In this document: one piece after another, positions 48,291 to 59,279 of the stretch
Position numbering within the stretch: the first letter of the stretch is position 1
Layout of the letters: every line of letters begins with the position of its first letter
NCBI GenBank assembly: GCA_025667525.1
Contig: CM046879.1
Span: 363,462,639-363,526,638, forward strand
Origin: Glebionis coronaria
Lineage: Eukaryota; Streptophyta; Magnoliopsida; Asterales; Asteraceae
Length of the DNA stretch: 64,000 nucleotides
Reading direction: 5' to 3'
The notes under the pieces: model-generated
What the model saw: only the letters and a program-made list of their open reading frames with translations
Databases searched by the model: none
What the model was told of the DNA's origin: nothing
Position numbers and translations under genes: made by a program

Positions 48291-50337
48291 TCGGTAGAAT
48301 AAAATCTTTCTCCGACAACTCTCTCAGTTGTACGGTAATTCCTTTAATTCGGATGGTGCTGACATACAGTGAACAAGCCACAGGTGCAGCATCGGAAATA
48401 TAATCATTACCAATTTCATCTTGCCTTAATGGCAAAAGTCTAGGTAATTTATCAACAAATACCTTCTCAAATTTTAGATAACAGAAACGTCTTTTAATAA
48501 ATTCATATTAGGTTCTTTCTAGATTATAATATCTATAACTAGTTCACAACCATTCATGGTATAATTTCAAGTCTAAATGCAGGATATGGTCATTCATCAA
48601 GAATTATTTAGATCACTTTTGATAATCAACATCTTATCATTTAGGGGAATTCTACTCGAGTTCCCATCAATTAAGACAATGTCGTCATGTCATAATCAAT
48701 CAATCCATTCTATTGGCATTACTAACTCTTCAGTTTTATTGCCGTCAACAAGATGTGAGCTCCTCAAAAGACTAATAATAACTCATAATCCTTCACAATT
48801 CAAGGATATATGGAGACATAACTAAACTTAAAAGGGTAAGGTCAACGCATATTCTACGCGAGAGAATTTCAAATCAGATACAGACGGAAACATTTAACGA
48901 ATATGAATATATCCCATGTTTTCATATTTTGAGTACGCATTCGAAAGCTCCTTGGATCGTTACCCAGGTCATTCAAATGAAATCTTAATCAAAAGAAATT
49001 ATAGGAACGTCGATACATCCAGTCGGGTATCAACACTCGGTAATCAAATACTTCTCCTAAGAATCTCACTACGGGAGAATTGGACAAGAAATAATTGTCA
49101 ATTGTCAAATAAGACAATTTCCACAGATGAGTAAATTCGACTCCGAAGAATAGATGCTACAGGCACATATGTAGGTGTCCCTAACACTATGTCCCTATTT
49201 TGCACTTTTTGCAGATCTCATAAAATTTAATCTTTCACAATCTTCAAAGAAAATGTAGTGTTTATTCATTAGTTTTATGGTGACCACTAATCAGTCTTGC
49301 ATGGTTCATTCCAAATTGTATGTAGGCGCGCAACTATATACAATTTCAAGATTAACGATGCAATACTCAGTTCGTCAAAATTTTATCATCATGTTTATAG
49401 TAAAAACATTTTCATGCTTAATTCTTAAATAAGAATCAAAAATATATTTACAAAGGTTTTCTTTGTTATGGAAATAATTAAGTTTCCAAAGCGTCTCATA
49501 AACAACTTCATTTTGATATCAATCACTGATAAATCTCACTTTGAATAATCCTTATTGTGATGAAAATTAAATTTTCTCAAAGGATACCGTTTTAACTTTA
49601 TAAAAACAATGTGTGATCTGCAAAAGAGTGATGAAGAGTTGTTCACCAAGAACTAACTAAAATATAATAGGAAATGAGCTTAGCCAATTAATCATGAAGT
49701 TCATGACCTCGATGGCACTCAAAAGAATAATTCACAACGTAACTCAAATCAAGATGAGTACTTGTTCAATGGTTGCATCACTAATGCGAACATTAGGAAC
49801 ATGCAAGAAAAGATATATAACATCGATACATGTAGAATTTAGCAATCAAAGGTAGTCTTTTCATTAATCACAAACAAGTCAAAATTGTACCGTAACACAT
49901 TACGTGTCACTATGTCATACAATTCTCAGAACTCATCCTACCAACTGATATCTCAGTTAAGTTAGGGATTTTTTTAAAAGATACCACAATGAATACTAAT
50001 CTACAAGAGTCATTAGGTGTCCCACCTGTCCCGGAAGATCCATCGGTCCCCATTCAGAAGAAGATTTCTTCAATTTATTTGTTGGACACTAGGCATCCTC
50101 ATTAGTGGACAATGGCCTAGGAACAACCTTTAACACAAACTAACAATCATTTAAAACCTTATAATCCAATCACAGAGCTAACGACTTCCTCTTTAACAAT
50201 CTCATATTCTATACAAGTTAAATTTTACTTTATTCAAATTTCTACCAATTTTATACTCAATGCAATATCCTACCTCATTTTCCAATACTTTCAATCTTAT
50301 TCTTACAACTTTAAAGGGAAACATAAGTTCGATATTA

Positions 50338-50601
50338 TCAACACTTAATTTCCAATCCTATATCTCTTACAACAACAATTATCAAATGAGTCACTAGTAT
50401 GAAATGACTCACACATTCAATTAGACTTCTCGGAAAGGTATTAGTGGCATGAGGCTTTTGGGTAATGGTTCCAATGACAGCCTCAAGTGCAACATTCACC
50501 CTTTCGATTTCAATTGAAGAATTGGCTGACGACGAATCAGATGACATCTTTCTAGGTGGTAATGTTTTGTCAAACTCCACTCTATAAGAAAAGATCGTCA
50601 T
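50338..50601 (-). pseudogene. Possible gag remnant of C-minus
   Basis: 87 codons beginning MTIFSYRVEFDKTLPPRKMS and containing SIEIERVNVALEAVIGTITQ. The C-plus copy of this region has a frameshift that this copy lacks. Position suits the Gag N terminus, but no diagnostic motif is present. Confidence 0.45.
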
Positions 50602-51074
50602 GACATCGGTATCAGATTTAATCTCGCCAATTCTTCTTTAATATCACAATCAACTAATATCTACATTTCTACGAATATCAACCATTTGTTGGGATCATAA
50701 ATATCCACAACTTGGTTTAGATCTAGGATAAATAGAATTCCTACGAGAATAGCTTCGATAAATTTACTAGGAGATTTAGGGTTCCTTGTGACAATCTACG
50801 TCGTATAAATACCTCGTATAAATATTAAAATAATCAACAAACAGTCATGTAATCAAATTACATCATATATATATATATAATCCAAGTTATATATATATAT
50901 ATATATATTAAAATAACACTTCTCAGTCTGGCCTTGTCGGTAACTCGGGAATTCTTCGGCACCGTTATAGTCAAAAGATTTTTAGACATTTTTAGAAAAA
51001 TGTTTATAGTTAAAAGATTTTGAAATTTTTTATTCAAAACCTTAGTTTTAAAAATCTTTCGTTCTCTATAACGA

Positions 51075-51090
51075 GAGCTCTGGTACCAAA
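51075..51090 (-). promoter_or_regulatory. Primer binding site of C-minus (initiator tRNA-Met type)
   Basis: Minus-strand TTTGGTACCAGAGCTC starts one base after the 5' LTR. It resembles TGGTATCAGAGCC, the usual tRNA-Met(i) site of chromovirus-type elements, with one internal mismatch. Confidence 0.75.
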
Positions 51091-51091
51091 C

Positions 51092-54000
51092 TGTAACACC
51101 CCCAAATTTATACAACTCAATACAGCGGAAGACTAGTTGGTGTTACTGTATAGCACATTACTCACATCATAGTCAACGAATAAAAATCGCGTCGTTTAAT
51201 AATAAAGCATTTCCATTCATAAATATCAAAGTTACATAGGTCCCAAGTCATAATCATTTCATACAATTTTACAAAGATTTGAATGGAAATTGTTATTTAA
51301 GTGCGGGCCATGAATTCTTGTCGTCTTCCCGAGAATTACCTTCAAGTGCCTGAGATAAAACATGTTAAAAGAAAAGGTCAGCGATAACGCCGAGTGAATT
51401 AATAGAGTTTAATAAATTCCATCAATATAACTTTGGTATAAAATTATTACCAAAAATCATTTCGTACAAATCATTGTAATAGGGCATAAAATAGCCAAAG
51501 TCATTTTTATACAAATCCTTATCGAAAATTATAATATAGGCATTTGCCTTAAAAATCGTTATACGAGCCAATGTCGTAAAAACATTATACAATACGTTTT
51601 ATAACGTTGTATAGATTAAATAAAAACCGTTATATGAATATGGTTATATGAAACCAAAACACGAACATAAAATCAATAGTATGACCCCGTATTGCTAGTC
51701 AGGCAATACATCGTAATTCGGTGCGTATAGTAGTATTTCGTTAATTGGATTATTATAAGCCGCATGACATTGTTACCTTACTAAACCAAACAACGGGTAG
51801 CTAACCCGATACTCAATTTGCCCATCTAAATTAGCGTGTCGTCACATAGGTCACGCTATGGAAATCTTCTCATACATAAATTCGCTTACCAATCAACGTG
51901 GCACGACGGGGATCAACCGTCAAGGCGCGAACTGGGGTGATCGTCCCCAAATAGTACTATTATATGCATAAGCGTCTACCAAATCCCGGTAGTTCACAAT
52001 TCATGCTAATGGGACTTTTAGTGACATAACCTAACTTTAATAATCCATTTAATTTCATCTATCGGGTCATTTAATCATTCATCGGGTCATACAATAGGGT
52101 CATACAATCATTCGGGTCCAAATCAATAAACAAACAATCGGAAAAAATGGTGTCCTAATTTTATAAAACTAACATGTTATCTCCCTCGCGGGTTTATAAA
52201 ACATTTATAAAACATTTAAAAGAGTGCGAGGCTACGAACTCACGTTGATGTGGGAAGACGGGTTATCGGCAATTCGGACGTACGACACGTGCTTCAATCA
52301 CGGAAACCTAGACAAATAATACTCGTCTTAGACTCTTGTCCAATGACATTATAAAAATAACAATTATATATACATATGATGATTATATATATATGATGAT
52401 CAAGTGGGTTTATATATTCTCATTCACTTATTTTTGTGTTTATGTATTGGTAACTTCTTACTAGTTTACTAGTTTTACCTATTTACATGTTTTAGGTCCA
52501 ATAAGCCTATTATAAGTTTATTAACTTGTATTATTCCATTTTATTCTTGTATTATCAGTATTTACACTTTACAAGTTGGGCCTAAATGAGTTAAGCCCAA
52601 TAAATAAGTTTATAAGTATTTTAGTCCATTTTGTTATATTATTAGTCCAATAATGTTAACTTAGTCCGTTAATGTCCGTATGTTATATAGTTAGGGTTTT
52701 ATCGGTTTTTACTTGTTATATATGTTTATATATCAGTATATGAGTTTTATAAAGTTCACATTAGACGGGTCCAACCGTCTAAGTTTTATTTAACAAAAAC
52801 GTTAATTTTACGGTAATAGCCGAAAAAGTCGTAAAAATCATGTTTATAGTTTTATAACTTATAAAACTTATCAAATTACCATTTTTATAAAATGTATCAT
52901 TTATTTATCCTTATACATATTTATATAAATGTATTATATAAGTTAGTGGGTTTTAATTCACATTTTATACTATTTTTATTTGAGTGCTTATATAATACTA
53001 TTATACTTTAATTTCCCAAAATCTGATTTTTATTTTCATGTTCACCAAAACTGCTATATATAGAGTTCTATATGGGGATAGAAGCTCAAATTTTTATGAC
53101 ATAAACTAAATGATATGTGATCCATTTAACTCTATAGATACTGTTGAATCAGCCTTTAAGTATTTTCTAAAAATCGTCCAAAACAGTGAACTCAGATTGG
53201 TACTCTAAACTTGTTTTGATCATATCTCACTCATCCTAGTGATTCCATTGCATGGCCAACTCTCACATGTGTACAAGACATATTACTTACTGTATATCCG
53301 TTAATCTATGCCATTTTTATCAGTTCATCATATGATTCTTTACTGTTTTATACAACCAACAATTTAAACAAGATTTTAGCCTTGTTTGTTATAGTTTTGC
53401 ATCTTTTTAACCATGTTTATCAACACCAAATCCCCACACAATATTTTTAATCATCATTCACCATCATATACTTATACATAAGTAAAAGAAATACAAGATT
53501 ACATAATCAAAAATAACAAGAGGATGAGAAGAACTATCTTTATACCACCATGATGATGTAGGTTGTGATCAAAACATGGATTTTGATGGAGAAACTTGTG
53601 ATAAATCAAGACCATATTCAAGACCATCATTCTTCAAGAACTCCTTGTGGAAAATCAGCCCTAGGACTCCATAGAAACTCCTCCTTGGATGTTAAAACTT
53701 GCACCAATCTTCATCTCTTGGAATGGAGATTAACATATGTTAATTATAACAAATGTTTGTGGTTAAAATTGATCAAATGAGGGTGTTCTTGGTTGAATAG
53801 TGGACGGCAATAGGGTGGAGTTGAGAGAGAATTGAGTTGTTTTTGCATGTGTGAAATGGTGGTATGAGAAGCTAGTTATTTTTGTGTTAGATGGTAGCTT
53901 AAGTTGTAAGGCTAGCTTAAACTTGTAAGCTAAGTGATATAAGGGTGCCACATCTTTGATGTGGTGTCCATACATGGCCTCCCCTTAAGTTAGTGGGGTG

Positions 54001-54514
54001 GGATAAATTATTTTGTCCCATACCGCTAATTTACGGGTACTCCTCGATTCTAGTTTCCTCGATTTGCGTGCCCTCGGGTCGTTTTACGAAAAACGTTTTT
54101 ATAAATTATGAATCAACGACACAAAACGAATCTAATAAAAATTGTCTCATCAAAAACGGAGTTCGAAAACGTAAATACGATAATCCTAGGGTTTCCGGTT
54201 TAGTCGTAAAGGACGTTAAATTAAATCGTAAGTCCTAATCTCTACTCGTAAATTTGTGAGTTTATGAACCAACACAAATTTTAAACTCCAAAATAATATT
54301 TACGGATAAATTTATTTCCTGAAATGTCGGACTGTCACCAAAAGGTGTATGTAAACGTAAGCACGTAACGTAAAATCCTCCGGTTTAGACGTAGTCGATG
54401 CTACTTCAAGACGTAAATCCAAATTTCTTCCCAAAAATAAGTGAGTTCATAAAATAATATTTTCAAATAAATATTGAGAATAAAATATCAACCATAAATT
54501 GACGGATTGTCACA
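51092..54514 (-). repeat. 5' LTR of C-minus (3.42 kb)
   Basis: TGTGACAATCC...GGGGTGTTACA on the minus strand. It holds intact versions of the target sites used by A (near 54390-54413) and B (near 53452-53462) in the other copies. Frames at 53565-53780 and 53993-54238 are LTR text. Confidence 0.93.
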
Positions 54515-55188
54515 CTTGGGCTAGGATATAACACTAATAAAGCATCAACTAGTGAACCAAAACAAGTTAGTTATTCAGAAAAAACCCACCCCTGTACGCG
54601 GTTCTCCAGCATACAGTGCGGTTCCTTATTGGTATGGAACTACGGGTGGAGCTTAAGAACCGCGGCCAGAAGAAGGTTTGTGTGAAAATCCTGAACTTTC
54701 TGAAAAGTCTATTTTATGTGAAGGACCTAAACATATTCTTATTAACAAGGTCAAAGTACCTATTATTGAAAAGCCTACTCTAGATAAATTCTACAAGCCC
54801 TTGAGTAAACCTCTAATGGGAACCAGAAACTTATCTAGACAAACATCTACTACTCCAAGAGTACGAAATGAATCTAAACCTAGAAGTAAAACACTTACAC
54901 CAAAAAGAGATAATCAAGCTAAATCACGACCTAGAAGTAAAACTCCAACACCTACGAGGAATAACAATAATTTTAGATCAAGATCAAAGACACCTAGGAG
55001 AAACTATGGACAACAAAATGTCCATATGAATTGGAATAATTTTCAATAACAATATTTTTCCCCATAGGGAATTCTCCTTCATTCATGCATCCCAACCAAA
55101 TGCAAGGGATGTTTGGAACTAACAACTTTGGACCCATGAGATATTGGGGACCAAATATTCGATCTTGTGTGTTGTTATCTAGATATGC
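54515..55188 (+). pseudogene. gag: Element D: Gag C-terminal spacer
   Basis: Picks up the Gag frame at the CTTGG duplication (LGYNTNKASTSEPKQVSYSE). The open part at 54678-55049 has four RSKT-type repeats (RSKTLTP, RSKTPTP, RSRSKTP) in an Arg/Lys/Ser/Thr-rich stretch, likely RNA-binding by charge. It ends TAA at 55047-55049; a broken 140-bp join leads to protease. Confidence 0.75.
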
Positions 55189-55770
55189 TTGGGAATCGAT
55201 TTAGAGCCACACGAGTGGATTAAGGATAGTGGTTGTTCTAAACACATGACGGGTAATCGAAGTTTATTCCCGCACTACAAAGCATATGATGGAGGCAACG
55301 TTACATTCAGAAGTAATCGACGAGGTAATATCATTGGCAAAGGTACGGTCTCTCTTGATTCTATGACTATAGAAAACATAGAGCACGTAGATAACTTAGG
55401 TTTTAACCTTCTAAGTATAGGTCAAATTTGTGACAATAAGTGTAAGGTCATCTTTTCGGAATATGACAGTGAAATCGTAAAAGATGGAAAAGTCATTAGA
55501 AAAGGTGTTAGAAAGCATGGGCTATATGTCATGAAGGTCAATAAGAATTCAAAGGAAAACTTATGTCTAGCAACTTTAGATGATAGTTCTACTCTTTGGC
55601 ATAGGAGATTAGGTCATGCTAATATGCGTTTAATTCAATTTTTAGTCTCTAAGGAGTTGGTAAGACATCTCCCCAAGATGAAGTTTGATAGTCACTTTTG
55701 TGATGCTTGCAAAATTGGGAAGCAAGTTCACTCAAGTCACAAAGCCAAGAATTTGGCTTCGAGCTCTTGA
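55189..55770 (+). pseudogene. pol: Element D: copia protease and pre-integrase domain
   Basis: EWIKDSGCSKHMTGN holds the protease active-site Asp (55225-55227, DSG). GQICDNKCKVIFSEYDSEI and LWHRRLGHANMRLI...HFCDACKIGK are the GAG-pre-integrase zinc region of Ty1/copia. It closes with TGA at 55768-55770 in place of an Arg codon before CLELLHMDLFGP; the frame is unchanged after. Confidence 0.9.
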
Positions 55771-56217
55771 TGTTTAGAGCTCCTACATATGGATCTCTTT
55801 GGACCTTCCGCCATACGGAGTTGTAGAGGTAACCTTTATACCCTAGTTATATTTGACGACTACTCTAGATTCACTTGGACTAGATTTTTGGCGTCTAAGA
55901 ATGATTCTTTCGATCACTTTGAAACCTTTAGTCGAAGAATTCAAAATCAACTAGGATGTTCAATTGTCTCTATTAGAACGGATCATGGTAGGGAATTTGA
56001 TAATGAAGTGCAATTCGGTGCCTTTTGTGAAGCTCATGGTATTTCCCATAACTTCTCGGCTCCTCGCACTCCACAATCAAATGGGGTACTTGAAAAGAAG
56101 AATAAGACCATCAAAGAGATGAGTAGGACGATGTTAAATGAGCAATATTTGCCTCAAAAATTTTGGTGCAATGTCGTGGACACATCGACCTATATTCTTA
56201 ACCGAATTCTTATTTGA
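55771..56217 (+). pseudogene. pol: Element D: copia integrase core
   Basis: Order after the TGA is MDLFGPSAIRS (Asp at 55792-55794), YTLVIFDDYSRFTWTRF, RTDHGREFDNEVQF (Asp at 55981-55983) and PQSNGVLEKKNKTIKEMSRT (Glu at 56092-56094), so the D-D-x36-E triad is intact. It ends TGA at 56215-56217 after TYILNRILI. It belongs to the same pol as the preceding piece. Confidence 0.92.
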
Positions 56218-56629
56218 CCTTTTCTAGGAATGACCCCCTATGAGATTCTTAAAGGTAAGAAGCCCTCATTGTATTACTTTAGGATGTTTGGAAGCAAGTG
56301 ATTCATTCTCAACACCAAAGATTACCTTACTAAGTTTGACCCAAAGTCTTACGAATGTATCTTTTTAGGTTATTCTCAAACTAGCAAAGCCTACATAGTC
56401 CTCAATAGAACCTCGGTTGTAATTGAAGAATCACTTAACGTGACTTTTGATTGAAACCCCTCCTTCATCTAAGACACCACCGTTGGTAGATGATGACTTG
56501 GATGAAATAGACATAGTTAATGCCAAAGATGTTAGAACCATAGGAGTTGAAGACCTTAGTGTTGAAAAGGGAGTAAACATTAAGGAGTTAAAGGATCATG
56601 CTCTCGATAACGTCATAGGAGATTTACTA
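56218..56629 (+). pseudogene. pol: Element D: integrase C terminus and linker, cut by element E
   Basis: Continues with MTPYEILKGKKPSLYYFRMF, a TGA near 56299, then KDYLTKFDPKSYECIFLGYS and EESLNVTFD. A one-base shift near 56452 moves to the frame 56447-56632 (ETPPSSKTPPLVDDDLDEID). At 56630 the sequence switches to the LTR of E just before RT would start, so D's RT is beyond the window. Confidence 0.82.
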
Positions 56630-57103
56630 TGATAGTTTATAATCAAACTAAAACACTTTGAGCACTCTTACTAATACTAAATAAGTTATGAGGAATCTAA
56701 CTTATAAAGCATAGAAGAACAGAATTACTTTTAACTATTCGATTCTCTTATTAATCGACTTGAATGAGGTACATGAAAGACATTGTACCTATGTTCCTTT
56801 TATAGAGTAAGGAACCCTATAAACCTTAGAATATTCTCTAAAGATAATTATATCACAGACGATATATTATCAATATTCTAACTATTTAGATATATCTCAT
56901 AATATATCTCATAAGTTTTACTCTAACTATAACTATGACATATCTTATACAAAGATATATTCGTCCTAATCACCATAGTAGTACTTACTTTATAAGTAGC
57001 AGTACTTACTATGTACAACGTTAAGACTAGCGATACGTACATAACACTAACAGTACTTGCATAACACTAAAGGTACTTGACACTTAACAAATAATTCCCA
57101 ACA
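56630..57103 (-). repeat. 3' LTR of element E (~474 bp)
   Basis: On the minus strand it starts TGTTGGGAATT after the polypurine tract and ends AAACTATCA, where D sequence begins. TATAAAA (minus) at 56798-56804 is a likely TATA box. Six GTAC-containing motifs crowd its first 125 bases (56981-57076). The distal boundary is set by the end of D and could be a few bases off. Confidence 0.75.
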
Positions 57104-57116
57104 ATCCTCCCCTAAA
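57104..57116 (-). promoter_or_regulatory. Polypurine tract of element E
   Basis: Minus TTTAGGGGAGGAT, directly upstream of the LTR. A near copy lies at 61930-61940. Confidence 0.8.
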
Positions 57117-57905
57117 CAAGAAATGATAACTTGTTGTCTTCTTGTTTCTCTTGTACTGGATGTATTAGAAATACATGTCTTCATTCTTTCCTTCATCCTT
57201 GGATTGAACTTGGTAATTTGTATTTGTATCCAACTGAATGTAGCCAAACACTTCATATGTAGATCTTCTTCTAATAAGATAATCTTCAAACATTATGAGC
57301 ATCATGTTTGTCTTCAAACTATGATCTTCTTGTGTCTTCTAAACATTCATTCATCTTTGCAGCATCAGTATTTGTCTTCTTGAGTTTAGTCCTTGAACTC
57401 TTGATCATAAATCTTTCTCTTGATTTGATGATAACAAAACCTTCTAAGTATTATTAATAAAATACTTCTTTTGCCTGTAATCTTCATACCTGAAATAAAA
57501 CAGTTAACAACAAACACCAATCTATATTGGCTTCATGATTTTTAGCAATCACCAGCTATCAACGGATTTGATAAATTCTTTACCAGTTAGCCGTACACTC
57601 TGGAATAGCCAATACATTATTCACAAAGAATAAGGTGTAATGAAAACCTTACAATTTTTGGTAAATTGTCAACCATCAACGGATTTGATGAAGTCTTTAC
57701 CTAGTACCGTTTGTCTAGGACTAGCTAACTCTTTGTCTCGAAACAAGGTGAGTTAGAACCATATAGTTTTTAGCAAACTATCAGCTTTCAACGGATTTGA
57801 TAAGTCTTTACCACAAACCGTTTGCTTATGGACTAGCCAGTTCTTATGTGTGTTAGACATGGTGAACTGAGAACCATTTATGAAGTGTGACTGAAAGTCA
57901 AACAC
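57117..57905 (-). other. 3' untranslated region of element E
   Basis: No gene. 57537-57880 consists of three imperfect tandem repeats; the rest is A/T-rich sequence without recognisable features. Confidence 0.75.
57537..57880 (-). repeat. Three imperfect 112-117-bp tandem repeats
   Basis: The core TCAACGGATTTGAT recurs at 57559, 57676 and 57788. Each unit also has GTCTTTACC-like text, CCGT with GACTAGCCA-like text, and GGTGA...GAACC before the next unit. Confidence 0.8.
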
Positions 57906-58652
57906 TTAAGATTCTTTCTCAACTTCTTCCTCATCTTTCAAATCCTTAATTTGTTGTTTAACCATTCTGATCAACTCCAAAGCATCAGCAGATTCTTCTG
58001 TAACATCCAATTGGTTTTCTAACATCCATTCCAACAATTTCCTTTTGAAGGGATAAGTCTTCTCTTGCAGCATATAATATATAACATCATCTACATCCAA
58101 AATATGCAATCCACATGACCTGTAATATCTCCAGTAACTAGGAACCTGATTCTCTAATTCCTTCAACATTTCTTGATCACATTTGTGTGGCTCATACATA
58201 AAGAGAAATTCCCTATATAATAGTGATACTTCAGTTTTACCTGCACTGGCTTCTTCAACTAACCTTACAAGATCTTGGATATCTTGTTTGTCAAGTATGT
58301 GAAGGATATCTTCCAAAAGTCTGAATATCCTTTTTGTGCCATCAGATCTCTGAATTACATGAGCTTCAAGTCCTTGATCTGTAGAGTAAATCCACTTACC
58401 AATGGATGCTCTTTTTCCAAAAATCTCTGTATCAAAACATTGATCTTCAAAGTTCACAATCTTCAAGTACTTTCTTACGCTCTCATCATCATCACTATCT
58501 TCTGCTGTAATTTTAGCTCTCTTAGCTTTCTTCTTTAGCTTTGTTGATCTTTTCCTTTTAAAACTCTTGGAAATTCCTTCAAGTTTTGTTGAACCCTCTT
58601 CCAAGCTTGTATGTACCGTTTCCTCAGTATGTATTTTTGTATGTGTTGTTGA
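57906..58652 (-). pseudogene. Element E extra gene, C-terminal segment
   Basis: Open after the TAG at 58653-58655 through the stop at 57906-57908. A basic Lys/Arg/Ser stretch (KRKRSTKLKKKAKRAK, a possible nuclear signal) precedes a folded-looking region with VNFEDQCFDTEIFGKRASIG, GTKRIFRLLEDILHILDKQD and VPSYWRYYRSCGLHILDVDD, ending acidic (LKDEEEVEKES). I recognise this as the conserved C-terminal block of the extra gene in Asteraceae copia elements; its function is unknown to me. Confidence 0.8.
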
Positions 58653-59279
58653 CTATGTATGTACTGCTTGTACATTTTCAGTCTGAGCAATTCCTTGAGT
58701 TTCAACTCCTGCATTCATCCTTTGAGCAGTCTCTTCCTCCCTTGAACTTACTTTCTCCTTTCTATTCTTCCTCACATAAGTGGTTTTGATAGGTGGAGAT
58801 GCACTTGTAGGTTCAGCAGTACTTGGCTCAATTCTAGGAGTACTACCAAATTGTCTTTGTTGTTGTAGATGTTTCTTGAATTCTTCAACAGGTTTCTTGT
58901 CTGCTTCAGATCTAATCTCAACAAAATTCAATTCAGTCCTCTTACTTTGCTCATACAAAGTCTTGATTTCTTCAAAAGTTTTCTTGACCAGCTAAATATG
59001 AGTAAATCCTTTTACTTTCTTTAGAAATTTCATCATTTGATTTCTAATCTACATAGTAGTTGGAGGCTTAATCTTTTCTTTCCTTCTCTTTTCAGCAAAG
59101 AATCTTTGTTGCTCCCTTACCAGATCATCAATCAATCTTGATTTCTCTTCTTCATCATATGCATCTTTTTCTTCAACTCTCAATGAGTCTGCAAGAAGCT
59201 CACTTGCGTGTATCTCAGCTTGAATCCTGTCATACTCTTGTATGTTCCATTCTTGCTGTATCCTTTTAGCTTCTAACAA
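58653..59279 (-). pseudogene. Element E extra gene, middle segment
   Basis: One frame with stops at 59049-59051, 58992-58994 and 58653-58655. It encodes a charged helical stretch (EAKRIQQEWNIQEYDRIQAE, ASELLADSLRVEEKDAYDEE), then LVKKTFEEIKTLYEQSKR and a Ser/Thr/Pro-rich part (RIEPSTAEPTSASPPIK). It joins the upstream segment after a frameshift near 59280. Confidence 0.75.

Larger units (their letters stand above)
45671..51091 (-). mobile_element. C-minus internal region
   Basis: Polypurine tract at 45671-45688 (minus CTGTTTAGGGGTATATGC), decayed pol, possible gag remnant, TA run near 50867-50909, leader and primer site at the right edge. It is the inverted counterpart of 4995-10190. Nothing in it is an intact gene. 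Confidence 0.87.
30949..54514 (-). mobile_element. C-minus: complete Tekay/Del-like Ty3/gypsy element, interrupted by B
   Basis: Oriented right to left: 5' LTR 51092-54514, internal 45671-51091, 3' LTR 45670 down to 30949 with element B inside it. Target duplication CTTGG flanks it at 30944-30948 and 54515-54519, and the D Gag frame continues across the excised element. LTR lengths agree: 3,423 bp versus 2,373 + 1,055 bp. Coding regions are decayed shreds. Two inactivating lesions in integrase and one in RT are shared with C-plus. Confidence 0.92.

Noticed and set aside
57537..57880. CRISPR-like array
   Set aside because: Only three long, imperfect units without short identical repeats and unique spacers; it is in a plant retrotransposon.
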